The notes beneath the pieces are model-generated. The model had not been told where the DNA came from. It was given only the letters and a program-made list of their open reading frames with translations, and did no database searches. DNA of 64,000 nt from Pedobacter sp. ISL-64 (GTDB taxonomy: Bacteria; Bacteroidota; Bacteroidia; Sphingobacteriales; Sphingobacteriaceae), in the NCBI RefSeq assembly GCF_018613605.1, contig NZ_JAGGPU010000008.1:62001-126000 (forward strand), in the 5' to 3' direction. A program made the position numbers and the translations under genes. This document shows, piece after piece, positions 43,663 to 52,527 of the stretch. Within the stretch, counting starts at the first letter, position 1; each line of letters starts with the position of its first letter.

Positions 43663-44400
43663 ATGAAAATATTAGTTTGTATCAGTAATGTGCCAGACAC
43701 AACGACAAAAATAACTTTTACTAATGATAATACCGAATTCAATACGTCAGGAGTGCAATATATTGTTAATCCATACGATGAAATCGCTTTATCAAGGGCA
43801 ATTGAGTTAACCGAAGGTGGTAAAGGAACGGTAACGGTTATTAATGTAGGCGAAGCAGGCAACGATCCAACCATTAGAAAAGCGCTTGCAATTGGTGCAG
43901 ATGATGCGGTTAGGGTTAATGCGGCACCGAGAGATGCCTATTTTGTGGCAAAACAGATTGCAGAATATGCAAAAGATAAAGATTTCAATATTATTCTAAC
44001 CGGTCGCGAGTCTATCGATTATAATGGTAATCAGGTTGCCGCTATGGTTGGCGAATTTTTAGACATTCCATCTATATCGATTATTAAAAAATTAGATGTT
44101 GATGGTGATACAGCAACAATTGAAAGAGAAATTGAGGGCGGTAAAGAAGTGCTAACCGTTTCAGGTAAATTTATTGCAAGTTGTGCTGAAGGCGTAGCAG
44201 AGCCAAAAATCCCGAATATGCGTGGTATCATGAGTGCCAGAACAAAACCATTGGTTGTAGTAGATGCAGTTGCTATTGAAGAAGTAACCAAGGTTACGAA
44301 ATATGAAACCCCTGCTCCTCGCGGAACGGTTAAGTTAATTCCTGCCGATCAAACAGAATCGTTAATTGGCTTACTTCATAGTGAAGCTAAAGTAATCTAG
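43663..44400 (+). CDS. etfB: Electron transfer flavoprotein subunit beta
   Basis: 245 residues. Family features: MKILVCISNVPDTT, INPYDE-like VNPYDEIALSRAIEL, LTGRESIDYNGNQVAAMVGEFL and the adenine-nucleotide-binding fold. With the alpha subunit it carries electrons from acyl-CoA dehydrogenases to ETF-quinone oxidoreductase. EtfA follows after 61 bases. No dehydrogenase gene is in the neighbourhood. Confidence 0.96.
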   Translation: MKILVCISNVPDTTTKITFTNDNTEFNTSGVQYIVNPYDEIALSRAIELTEGGKGTVTVINVGEAGNDPTIRKALAIGADDAVRVNAAPRDAYFVAKQIAEYAKDKDFNIILTGRESIDYNGNQVAAMVGEFLDIPSISIIKKLDVDGDTATIEREIEGGKEVLTVSGKFIASCAEGVAEPKIPNMRGIMSARTKPLVVVDAVAIEEVTKVTKYETPAPRGTVKLIPADQTESLIGLLHSEAKVI

Positions 44401-44461
44401 TTTTAAGTCATAATAAATCAAATCGTTTACACCATCCTGTTAAGGATAAAGAAATAAATAT

Positions 44462-45430
44462 ATGTCAGTATTAGTATACGTAGAACAAGCTGAGGGGAAA
44501 TTTAAGAAATCTGTATTTGAAGCCGTATCTTATGCCAAAGCCATTGCCGATCAACAATCGACTAATTTAACCGCAATTTCTATTGGCGATGTAGCCGACA
44601 GCGAATTAAAAGAATTAGGTAAATACGGTGCATCAAAAGTACTAAACGTAAGTGCCGATCAATTAAAAACCTTTGTAAATCAAGCCTATGCAAGTGTTAT
44701 TGCTGCAGCTGCAGAAAAAGAAGGTGCCGATATTGTAGTTTTATCCAACTCTTTCTCTGGTAAAGGTTTAGCGCCACGTATTGCAGTAAAACTTAAAGCA
44801 GGTTTAGCTGATGGTGCCGTAGAATTACCGAATACTGACGGTAAATTTTCGGTTAAGAAAACGGCTTTCTCAGGTAAAGCATTTGCGATTACCGAATTAA
44901 CATCGGCCAATAAAGTAATTGCTTTAAATCCAAATGCTTTTGGCGTTAAAGAAAATGCTACAGATGCGGCAATAGAGGCCTTTACTGCTGATGTTAAACA
45001 ATCAGACTTAGGAACTGTTATTAAAGAGATTGTTAGGGCAACTGATAAAGTTTCATTACCTGATGCAGAATTGGTAGTTTCGGCTGGCAGAGGTTTAAAA
45101 GGACCAGAAAACTGGGGAATGATCGAAGAATTGGCTGGTTTGTTGGGTGCTGCTACAGCATGTTCTAAACCGGTATCGGATGCAGACTGGAGACCACATT
45201 CAGAGCACGTTGGTCAAACCGGTATTGCCATTAGCCCTAACCTTTATATTGCTATCGGTATTTCTGGCGCTATCCAGCATTTGGCTGGCGTTAGTTCATC
45301 AAAAGTGATTGTAGTAATCAACAAAGATCCGGAAGCTCCTTTCTTCAAAGTGGCCGATTATGGTATTGTTGGCGATGCTTTTGAGGTTGTACCAAAATTA
45401 ATTGAAGCATTAAAAGCACATAAAGGATAA
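44462..45430 (+). CDS. etfA: Electron transfer flavoprotein subunit alpha
   Basis: 322 residues. N-terminal ETF domain, then the C-terminal FAD-binding domain (about 195-320): LVVSAGRGLKGPENWG, HSEHVGQTGIAISP, YIAIGISGAIQHLAG and INKDPEAPFFKVADYGIVGD, the usual FAD contacts. It forms the heterodimer with EtfB. A palindromic repeat begins 5 bases after the stop. Confidence 0.96.
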   Translation: MSVLVYVEQAEGKFKKSVFEAVSYAKAIADQQSTNLTAISIGDVADSELKELGKYGASKVLNVSADQLKTFVNQAYASVIAAAAEKEGADIVVLSNSFSGKGLAPRIAVKLKAGLADGAVELPNTDGKFSVKKTAFSGKAFAITELTSANKVIALNPNAFGVKENATDAAIEAFTADVKQSDLGTVIKEIVRATDKVSLPDAELVVSAGRGLKGPENWGMIEELAGLLGAATACSKPVSDADWRPHSEHVGQTGIAISPNLYIAIGISGAIQHLAGVSSSKVIVVINKDPEAPFFKVADYGIVGDAFEVVPKLIEALKAHKG

Positions 45431-45435
45431 TTTTT

Positions 45436-45491
45436 GTCATCCTGAGCCTGTCGAAGGATTAGATTAAATGTTTCGACAAGCTCAACATGAC
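45436..45491. repeat. Intergenic palindromic repeat (GTCATCCTGAGC type)
   Basis: 56 bases from GTCATCCTGAGCCTGTCGA to CGACAAGCTCAACATGAC. Imperfect complementary ends: GTCATCCTGAGCCTGTCG pairs with CGACAAGCTCAACATGAC. Its right end supplies an in-frame ATG (45487) to the next gene, which is therefore an unreliable start. Confidence 0.8.
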
Positions 45492-45501
45492 ATCGACAAA
45501 T

Positions 45502-46116
45502 ATGAAAAAAGTTAAATTAGATATTGTAGGTTTATCTTACAGCCAGACTCAATCTGGTGCTTATGCCCTTGTTTTAGGAGAAGTAAATGGACGCCGCCGC
45601 TTACCGATAATTATTGGTGCATTTGAAGCACAGGCCATTGCTATAGAAATTGAGAAAATGACTCCTAGTAGGCCGTTAACACATGATTTATTCAAATCAA
45701 TGGCTGATACTTTTCATATCAATATCCAGGAAATTATCATTTACAATCTGGTTGATGGTGTTTTTTACGCAAAGTTGATCTGCAGTGATGGTAAAAATAC
45801 ACATGAAGTTGATGCCAGAACATCTGATGCCATTGCTTTGGCCGTTCGCTTTAACGCCATGATTTATACTTACGAATTTATTTTGGCTTCTGCCGGAATC
45901 GTAATAGAAGGGAATGATTTCCTTTTTCTCGAAAATATGGATTCTATTGCAAAAGAGCCCGAAGCAGATAGCTTGCCTACCTCAACCCAGCAACAAGGTT
46001 TTGGTGATTTAACATTAGAAGAACTTCAGCAAAAATTACAGGAAGCGATTGCCGAAGAAGCCTATGAAAAGGCCGCAAGATTAAGAGATGAATTGAATAA
46101 ACGCGGAACATCATAG
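45502..46116 (+). CDS. Bifunctional nuclease family protein (DUF151) with UVR motif
   Basis: 204 residues from ATG 45502 (MKKVKLDIVGLSYSQTQSGA). The upstream ATG at 45487 lies inside a palindromic repeat. DUF151 domain (about 1-145: VLGEVNGRRRLPIIIGAFEAQAI in parts, DARTSDAIALAVR) followed by a linker and a C-terminal UVR motif (about 170-200, EELQQKLQEAIAEEAYEKAA). DUF151 proteins of plants and Mycobacterium have DNase/RNase activity; UVR motifs mediate UvrB/UvrC or Clp-related interactions. The real role here is unknown. Confidence 0.87.
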   Translation: MKKVKLDIVGLSYSQTQSGAYALVLGEVNGRRRLPIIIGAFEAQAIAIEIEKMTPSRPLTHDLFKSMADTFHINIQEIIIYNLVDGVFYAKLICSDGKNTHEVDARTSDAIALAVRFNAMIYTYEFILASAGIVIEGNDFLFLENMDSIAKEPEADSLPTSTQQQGFGDLTLEELQQKLQEAIAEEAYEKAARLRDELNKRGTS

Positions 46117-46303
46117 TATTGTATCATAAAAAATGTTTCTACGTTCAAAAAAATGTCTAAATTTTTTCTCAAATTCCCTTTATAAAAAGCTAAATTCTAA
46201 AATGAGCCAAATTGTTTAAAATAATTTAGGTTCATTTTGAATTATCATTCAAAATAGTTCTATATTCAGCTTTTACTTTCAATAATCAAACTAAACTATT
46301 ATT

Positions 46304-47683
46304 ATGAACGTTAAGTTTCGCTTAACTATAATGAGTTTCATGCAATTCTTTGTATGGGCTGCCTGGTTAATTACGATTGCAAATTATTGGTTCGGAACCA
46401 AACAATGGGACGGTGCAGATTTTGGGGTAATTTTCTCTACAATGGGCATTGCATCGCTATTTATGCCAACCATAACAGGCATTCTTGCAGATAAATGGAT
46501 CAATGCAGAAAAGTTATATGCTATTTTACATATCCTTTACGCAGCCACCATGTTCTATCTGCCTCAAGTAGAAGATCCACACACTTTCTTTTGGGTAATA
46601 TTGGTGTCTATGTGTTTTTATATGCCAACCATTGCATTAAGTAACTCGATTAGCTACACAACGTTAAAAAACAGCAACTTCGATGTTGTAAAAAACTTTC
46701 CGCCCATCCGTGTTTGGGGAACAGTTGGTTTTATTGCCGCCATGTGGCTTACCAATTTAACCGGGAATAAAGCAAGTGCAAATCAATTTTACATTGCTGG
46801 TATAAGTGCTTTATTTTTAGGTATATACTCTTTCACTTTACCTGCCTGTAAACCTTTAAATTTAATTAGTGAGAAAAAAACATTCGCACAGAAACTAGGG
46901 TTAGAATCATTCAAGCTGTTTGCTGATTATAAAATGGCCTTGTTTTTCATCTTCTCTATGTTTTTAGGGGCTGCATTGCAATTAACCAATGCTTATGGTG
47001 ATGTTTTTCTGGATGAATTTAAATTATTCCCTGTATTTGCCGAATCTTTTGTAATCCGCTATTCCACGATCATTTTATCCATCTCTCAAATATCAGAAAC
47101 ACTGTTTATTCTTGCTATTCCATTCTTTTTGAAAAGATTTGGGATTAAATGGGTAATTGCAATTGCCATGTTTGCCTGGGTATTACGTTTCGGGTTATTT
47201 GCCTTTGGCGATCCTTCTACCAATTTATGGATGATCATTACTTCTTGTATTGTGTACGGCATGGCATTCGATTTCTTTAATATTTCCGGATCCCTGTTCG
47301 TAGAAACATCAACCACACCAAAAACACGTTCATCTGCTCAAGGTTTATTTATGATGATGACTAACGGTTTTGGAGCTGTGTTTGGAAGTTTAGTGTCAGG
47401 TTGGATGATCAATAAATATTTTACTACCTATTATAGCAGTATTGATTCATTATCTAAATATGTAAAAAGCGAAGCAGACAATAAACATCTCCTTCAATTT
47501 TTGAAAAATAAAGGAATCAGTGTATTAGAAAATGGAAATTTAAGCAGGGCATTAGATGTGAAAGACTGGCACAACATCTGGTTATCTTTCACCATTTATG
47601 TTCTGGTTATTGCCATAGTTTTTGTAGTCATATTTAAACACAAACATACACGAGCAGAAGTAGAGGCCATTAACCATTTATAA
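46304..47683 (+). CDS. Nucleoside permease-like MFS transporter
   Basis: 459 residues, 12 membrane segments. FRLTIMSFMQFFVWAAWLIT and the following segments resemble the NupG/XapB nucleoside:H+ symporter branch, with the large gap typical near the C-terminus (about 370-420, a soluble charged loop). It would import nucleosides or a related small molecule across the inner membrane. The DUF3667 gene follows after 14 bases. Substrate is inferred from resemblance only. Confidence 0.82.
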   Translation: MNVKFRLTIMSFMQFFVWAAWLITIANYWFGTKQWDGADFGVIFSTMGIASLFMPTITGILADKWINAEKLYAILHILYAATMFYLPQVEDPHTFFWVILVSMCFYMPTIALSNSISYTTLKNSNFDVVKNFPPIRVWGTVGFIAAMWLTNLTGNKASANQFYIAGISALFLGIYSFTLPACKPLNLISEKKTFAQKLGLESFKLFADYKMALFFIFSMFLGAALQLTNAYGDVFLDEFKLFPVFAESFVIRYSTIILSISQISETLFILAIPFFLKRFGIKWVIAIAMFAWVLRFGLFAFGDPSTNLWMIITSCIVYGMAFDFFNISGSLFVETSTTPKTRSSAQGLFMMMTNGFGAVFGSLVSGWMINKYFTTYYSSIDSLSKYVKSEADNKHLLQFLKNKGISVLENGNLSRALDVKDWHNIWLSFTIYVLVIAIVFVVIFKHKHTRAEVEAINHL

Positions 47684-47697
47684 TTTCGATTTATCCC

Positions 47698-48816
47698 ATG
47701 TCAGCTGGTAAGTATAGAAAAGAACACAATTGCCTAAACTGTGGCGCTCATGTAGAAAAACATTATTGTAGCGATTGCGGTCAACCAAATTTAGAGTTAA
47801 AAGAAAGTTTCTGGGCCTTTATTAGTCATAGTATAGCGCATTACTTTCATTTCGACAATAAATTCTTTCAAACCCTCTCTCCTCTTTTAACAAAGCCCGG
47901 GCAGGTTACGCTCGATTATTTAGCTGGTAAAAGAGCCAGGTATATTAATCCGGTGAGTATGTACATCTTCGTATCCATCGTATATTTTTTGGTTGTGTAT
48001 TCACCAAAACATGTAAAAAAAGATACTCATGAATCGATTAAAGTTGAAAGACATAAGGATGAGAATGTTGCTGATAGCGTTAACAAAGCACTTATGCTTC
48101 CAGGAGTGCCTAAAGCTATTGCAAATAGAACTGCAAAATCGCTTAATAAAGTAATAAAAACAAAAGACTTTAAGAGACTTAGTTTTGCAGAACAAGAAGC
48201 AGAATTAAAAAGGCTTGAAGTAGAAAATGCCTCACTTAAATCAGATTCAATAAACGATATAATCGAAGATTTTAGCGATATCCATATTGAAAGAAATGAT
48301 AGTACCTATGCTGCTTATCTGGTAAGGCAAAAGAAATTGCCACCCACCGAGCAAGACAATTGGTATGAGCGGATGATCAAAAAAAGAGCGATCAATATTG
48401 GTGAAAAATCTGAAGTAATTCAAGAAACACTAGAGCATAACCGACCAAAACAATACTTTTTGTTAATGCCTTTATTGGCGCTTTTTATTATGTGGAATTT
48501 CAGGAAAAATCATATTTATTATTTAAATCACCTGATTTTTGCCATCCACGGAATGACTGCTTATTTCATTGTGCAGATTTTTACTGACCCAATAATTAAG
48601 CATGTTTTTGATAAGAAAGGCATTATTACCACTGTTATTGAACTAGGTGTTATAGTTTGGATCTGTTGGTATATGTACAGTGCTTTAAAAGTATTTTATC
48701 AAAGAAAACCCTGGAGTATAGTTTTTAAAATGTTCTGGATTTTTGTGATGTATTGGATAGCATTCAGTGTATCTGAAGTGGTAATGGTTAATTTAATTTA
48801 TTATGTGGCTACTTAG
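47698..48816 (+). CDS. DUF3667 family membrane protein with N-terminal zinc ribbon
   Basis: 372 residues. N-terminal CLNCGAHVEKHYCSDCGQ, a four-cysteine zinc ribbon, then FWAFISHSIAHYFHFDNKFF and the DUF3667 core LLTKPGQVTLDYLAGKRARY INPV-type segment, one membrane helix, a long charged cytoplasmic stretch (about 105-250) and about four C-terminal helices. Common in Bacteroidota; function unknown. It is 14 bases after the MFS gene, so co-transcribed. Confidence 0.82.
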   Translation: MSAGKYRKEHNCLNCGAHVEKHYCSDCGQPNLELKESFWAFISHSIAHYFHFDNKFFQTLSPLLTKPGQVTLDYLAGKRARYINPVSMYIFVSIVYFLVVYSPKHVKKDTHESIKVERHKDENVADSVNKALMLPGVPKAIANRTAKSLNKVIKTKDFKRLSFAEQEAELKRLEVENASLKSDSINDIIEDFSDIHIERNDSTYAAYLVRQKKLPPTEQDNWYERMIKKRAINIGEKSEVIQETLEHNRPKQYFLLMPLLALFIMWNFRKNHIYYLNHLIFAIHGMTAYFIVQIFTDPIIKHVFDKKGIITTVIELGVIVWICWYMYSALKVFYQRKPWSIVFKMFWIFVMYWIAFSVSEVVMVNLIYYVAT

Positions 48817-48822
48817 TTAGAT

Positions 48823-49064
48823 CGTCATTTCGAGGAGTAATTTATTTCATACAAATCAATTAAATGACAGATCTTTTTGGCAAATGGTAGGCTGCAAGAG
48901 ATCGTCATTCCCAACTCGATTGGGAATCTTAATGCAAGTGCTTTAAGGTTCCCGCCTGCGCGAGAATGACGACTATACTAATGGATTCTGTCAATGGTGG
49001 CGGAATGGAGAAATCTAACTAAAAGTAGATCTCTCCATTCCGCTCTGCTTCAGTCGAGATGACG
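48823..49064. repeat. Outer palindromic element, interrupted by a second element
   Basis: Ends are CGTCATTTCGAGGAG and CTTCAGTCGAGATGACG, complementary over CGTCATTTCGA / TCGAGATGACG apart from one pair. On the right, CGGAATGGAGAAATCT and AGATCTCTCCATTCCG form a long inner hairpin (49000-49041). Between the left end and that hairpin lies an independent palindromic element at 48903-48971. No gene in this 321-base gap (48817-49137). Confidence 0.7.
48903..48971. repeat. Inner palindromic element nested in the previous one
   Basis: 69 bases, CGTCATTCCCAACTCG to CGCGAGAATGACG, with its own inner arms ATTCCCAACTCGATTGGGAAT and complementary ends CGTCATTC / GAATGACG. Complete in itself and flanked on both sides by sequence of the outer element. 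Confidence 0.75.
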
Positions 49065-49089
49065 ATTGATTATTAAAAATAATCTCATA

Positions 49090-49127
49090 AAAAAAGCCAC
49101 CCGATATTATCGAGTGGCTTTTTTTAT
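49090..49127 (-). terminator. Terminator for gltA (bidirectional form)
   Basis: Arms AAGCCACCCGATA / TATCGAGTGGCTT (one mismatch) with A run before and T run after, centred at 49107, 11 bases from the gltA stop codon. Confidence 0.8.
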
Positions 49128-49137
49128 GTTTAATGAA

Positions 49138-50427
49138 TTATTTTCTATCCTTAAGCTCAACAAATTCTCTATCTGTTTCACCTACATAAATCTGGCGAGG
49201 GCGACCTATCGGCTCTTTATTCTCGTGCATTTCTTTCCATTGCGCAATCCATCCTGGTAAACGGCCTAAAGCAAATAGAACGGTAAACATTTCAGATGGG
49301 AAGCCTAATGCGCGGTAAATAATACCTGAATAGAAATCTACATTTGGATATAACTTACGGTCTATGAAGTATTGATCAGTTAAAGCCGCTTCTTCTAATT
49401 TCTTAGCAATTTCTAAAATCGGATCATCAATACCTAGGTTTTCCAGAATATCATCACAAGCTTTTTTAATGATTTTAGCTCTTGGATCGAAGTTTTTGTA
49501 AACCCTGTGCCCAAAGCCCATCATACGGAATGGATCGTTTTTGTCTTTCGCTTTTGCAATCCACTTCTCTGTATCACCTCCATCAGCTTTAATCAACTCA
49601 AGCATATCGATCACAGCTTGGTTAGCACCACCATGTAGTGGGCCCCAAAGTGCAGCAATACCAGCAGCAATTGAAGCATATAAATTACAATCAGATGAAC
49701 CTACGATACGAACGGTAGATGCTGAACAGTTTTGCTCGTGATCTGCATGCAGAATAAGCAATTTATTCATTGCATTAACCACAATCGGATTTACATCATA
49801 ATCCTCTGTACGTTGTCCGAATGTCATCCAAAGGAAATTGGTTACATAATCGTATTTATTTTTAGGATAAATAAGCGGATGACCTAATGATTTTTTATAA
49901 ACGAAAGAAACAATGGTTGGGAATTTAGCCAAAAGTTTGATAATGGTCAAATCTTGTTCTTCTGCAGTTTGATTTGGTTTTAAGCACTCAGGATAGAATG
50001 TAGATAATGAGAAGATCAGGGAACCTAATTGACCCATTGGATGAGATCTTGATGGGTAACCATCAAAAAATTTCTTCATGTCCTCATGGATCAAAGTATG
50101 CTTGCTTATGTCAGCCTGTAGATCTTCAAGTTGTTTTTGTGTTGGCAGATCTCCATAAATAATCAGATAAATGACCTCTAAAAAACTCGATTTTGCGGCA
50201 AGCTCTTCGATCGAATAACCTCTATATTTTAAAATGCCTTTTTCACCATCTAAAAAAGTGATTTTACTCTTTGTAGAACCAGTATTTTTAAAACCAGTAT
50301 CTAAAGTAACAAAACCTGTTAGATCTCTTAATTTTGAAATATCAATGGCCTTTTCATCTTCTGTTCCTGTAATTACTGGCAATTCTACTGTCTTACCATC
50401 AACTTTGATCTCTGCAATATCTGACAT
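49138..50427 (-). CDS. gltA: Citrate synthase (type II)
   Basis: 429 residues, the NADH-regulated hexameric type by length. Catalytic His in LHGGANQAV (GPLHGGANQ), His in GFGHRVYKNFDPRA, and the Asp in YPNVDFYSGI; also LILHADHEQNCSAS. It condenses acetyl-CoA with oxaloacetate to enter the citric acid cycle. Single-gene unit closed by a terminator. Confidence 0.97.
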   Translation of the reverse strand: MSDIAEIKVDGKTVELPVITGTEDEKAIDISKLRDLTGFVTLDTGFKNTGSTKSKITFLDGEKGILKYRGYSIEELAAKSSFLEVIYLIIYGDLPTQKQLEDLQADISKHTLIHEDMKKFFDGYPSRSHPMGQLGSLIFSLSTFYPECLKPNQTAEEQDLTIIKLLAKFPTIVSFVYKKSLGHPLIYPKNKYDYVTNFLWMTFGQRTEDYDVNPIVVNAMNKLLILHADHEQNCSASTVRIVGSSDCNLYASIAAGIAALWGPLHGGANQAVIDMLELIKADGGDTEKWIAKAKDKNDPFRMMGFGHRVYKNFDPRAKIIKKACDDILENLGIDDPILEIAKKLEEAALTDQYFIDRKLYPNVDFYSGIIYRALGFPSEMFTVLFALGRLPGWIAQWKEMHENKEPIGRPRQIYVGETDREFVELKDRK

Positions 50428-50560
50428 ATTATTGTATTGTGTTTATAGCTTTCTAAATTATATAAAATTAATATACATGCATAACAAATCTGTTAAATTA
50501 ATATGAATAATTAGTCAAAATGACGTAACAATCGTGCTTAATTAAACAGGATCTGAAATC

Positions 50561-51091
50561 TTATTTTGCTTTGATTTCTTCGGCAACTCTCCCACACTCC
50601 AGCATTTCTTTGCCGTAATAAGGGTTTTTAATTTCCTTTTCGGTTGATAACCAGTCACCTCCGTCTCCTTTATTCGCCATTGGGCAATGCTGAACATAAA
50701 TTGTGCCTTTTTCTATTTCCGCATTCTTTAATAATGCAATTAAATCAGCACTTAAAACCGTGAAATCTTTTCTTTGCGAAACGAGATTATTGCTTGCCGC
50801 GATTTTGCCCGCAACAGCTGCAGTAGGCTCACAACCTTTATAAGCAGCCAAACTCGTTTGTAAATGTGCTGCAGATTTTTGTGCATTTGCTGAATCTGAT
50901 TTTACCAGTGCATTTTTTAGATCTACATATTGGTTAAAGATTTCAGATTTCTGCCTGTCTTTTATAGAAACCTCATTTTTAACCGATGCTGAATCTGTTT
51001 TTATTGAATCTTTAGTTTCTGTAGATTTTTTTTCTGCCTGATTGCAGGCCATTAAAGCGGTAAGTATTGCTATTCCGAATATTCTTTTCAT
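50561..51091 (-). CDS. DUF3347 lipoprotein
   Basis: 176 residues from ATG 51091. A lipoprotein signal (MKRIFGIAILTALMACN, with lipobox-like LMAC) is followed by a Lys/Ser/Glu-rich linker and a DUF3347 domain (about 60-176; QYVDLKNALVKSDSANAQKS, then YVQHCPMANKGDGGDWLS, ending MLECGRVAEEI). In other genomes this domain is found beside or fused to copper-efflux CusB-like proteins; the Cys, His and Met in VQHCPMA may bind metal. No Cus genes are here. The longer frame from 51112 is not needed. Confidence 0.8.
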   Translation of the reverse strand: MKRIFGIAILTALMACNQAEKKSTETKDSIKTDSASVKNEVSIKDRQKSEIFNQYVDLKNALVKSDSANAQKSAAHLQTSLAAYKGCEPTAAVAGKIAASNNLVSQRKDFTVLSADLIALLKNAEIEKGTIYVQHCPMANKGDGGDWLSTEKEIKNPYYGKEMLECGRVAEEIKAK

Positions 51092-51137
51092 TGTATTTGG
51101 TTTTCGGCTCAAAATAGCAATTAAAATGTTAAATAAA

Positions 51138-51170
51138 TAAAAAAGTCCCGATTTTCGTCGGGACTTTAAA
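51138..51170 (-). terminator. Terminator after first small barrel gene
   Basis: Arms AAAGTCCCGA / TCGGGACTTT (51142-51151 and 51158-51167), 6-base loop, T run on the minus strand. Confidence 0.85.
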
Positions 51171-51186
51171 TTATATGATGTTTTAA

Positions 51187-51738
51187 TTATAATTTGAAAT
51201 TATAAGCTAACCTCAGGTTAAATTGTCCGGTTTTCATAAAGTAAAGATCAGAAGCGCTATTGTTTACATAACCTTCGTATTTAACGCCAAGATCAAGACC
51301 ATTTTTCCATTCGTAACCTAAACCGCCGGTATAGATAAAGTTCATGTTGGCGCCATCTTTAATGGCCAAACCTGAGCCAAGTTCAGTAGCCAGGTACATT
51401 CTTTCAATCGGGAATACCCTTACACCACCTAATAAAGGAATAAATTCGAATTTAAGTGGACTACCTTTCCATTTTAAACGGGTATAACCACCAGAAGCTG
51501 TCAGTGCTACAAACGGACTTAAATCATACTGAAGTTTTACATCTGCGCCATAACCATAATCCATTTCAGATTTATCTGGAAATATCCCATAGTTTACCCC
51601 TACACCAATTTTAAAAGCCATTCCGCTTCCTGTAGTCATTGGCTCCGTGGTGCTCATGGTTTGAGCCTTTAAATTCGTTGATGTTAAAATTGCAAAGGCC
51701 GTTAATGTAGTTGCAAAAAGTTTAGTAACTGTTTTCAT
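51187..51738 (-). CDS. Small outer-membrane beta-barrel protein, copy A
   Basis: 183 residues. Signal peptide MKTVTKLFATTLTAFAILTS ending near LKAQ; then alternating beta strands (MAFKIGVGVNYGIF, VALTASGGYTRLKW, EFIPLLGGVRVFP, GLGYEWKNGLDLGVKYEGY) and a C-terminal FNLRLAYNFKL ending on Leu after an aromatic, typical of 8-strand barrels. Paralogue of the next gene. Role unknown; such OmpW/OprF-like porin folds are common. Confidence 0.78.
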   Translation of the reverse strand: MKTVTKLFATTLTAFAILTSTNLKAQTMSTTEPMTTGSGMAFKIGVGVNYGIFPDKSEMDYGYGADVKLQYDLSPFVALTASGGYTRLKWKGSPLKFEFIPLLGGVRVFPIERMYLATELGSGLAIKDGANMNFIYTGGLGYEWKNGLDLGVKYEGYVNNSASDLYFMKTGQFNLRLAYNFKL

Positions 51739-51837
51739 TTTAGATATTTTAAGTTATTAATTAAGGGTTTAGTTTATATACGTTAAAATATCTATTGTGG
51801 ATTCTCAAATTTTCATTTTTTTCAGAATGTTATGAAA

Positions 51838-51868
51838 TAAAAAAGCCCCGACCAAAGTCGGGGCTTTC
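51838..51868 (-). terminator. Terminator after second small barrel gene
   Basis: Arms AAAGCCCCGAC / GTCGGGGCTTT (51842-51852 and 51857-51867), 4-base loop, T run on the minus strand. Confidence 0.85.
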
Positions 51869-51888
51869 AATGTGATCTGTAATTAAAC

Positions 51889-52407
51889 TTACAGGCTAAA
51901 TCCGTATGCTAAACGTAATCCAACATATCCTGTACTAGTTCCATTCTGAGCTAAACCTTCATATTTAAGACCTAAATCTAAACCGTTACTCCATGCATAA
52001 CCAACAGCTGGAGAATATACAAATGATGTTCCGCTACCTTCGTTTGTACCGAAACCAGCACCAAGCTCTGCTAAACCATAAATACCAGAACCTGATTCAT
52101 TAAAGAAATATTTAACACCAGCTTTTACAGGGATATATCCAAAATCAGCATAATCAACACCAGTATTACCAATTTCTTTACCTAAAAAACGGGTATAACC
52201 AGCAGTAACAGGAATCGATAATTGTTTATCAATATCAAACTGGTAACGTAAATCCGCACCAAGCGCTACGCTGTACGCATCGCTTGTTGGTATACCACCA
52301 AAAATACCTATTCCTAATTTTTGAGAAGATTGCGCGTTAGCATTTGTGGTAAAGAATAAAGCCACGACAGCTGCTGAAGTAGCAATGATTTTAGTAATTG
52401 TTTTCAT
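51889..52407 (-). CDS. Small outer-membrane beta-barrel protein, copy B
   Basis: 172 residues. Signal peptide MKTITKIIATSAAVVALFFT ending near NAQA-type NANAQ; strands LGIGIFGGIPTS, LRYQFDIDKQLSIPVTAGYT, VGYAWSNGLDLGLKYEGL and the final VGLRLAYGFSL match copy A in position and pattern. Each copy has its own terminator, so they are separate units. Both likely form 8-strand barrels in the outer membrane. Confidence 0.78.
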   Translation of the reverse strand: MKTITKIIATSAAVVALFFTTNANAQSSQKLGIGIFGGIPTSDAYSVALGADLRYQFDIDKQLSIPVTAGYTRFLGKEIGNTGVDYADFGYIPVKAGVKYFFNESGSGIYGLAELGAGFGTNEGSGTSFVYSPAVGYAWSNGLDLGLKYEGLAQNGTSTGYVGLRLAYGFSL

Positions 52408-52527
52408 TATAAAAATTGTTTTTGAGTTAAACTATATGCTTCTCCATGTACAAAGGTTGTGCCAAAAGGGCTTTTTTGATGCTATTTAACCATAATCCAA
52501 CGTTAATATGACCAATAAAAATTAATT

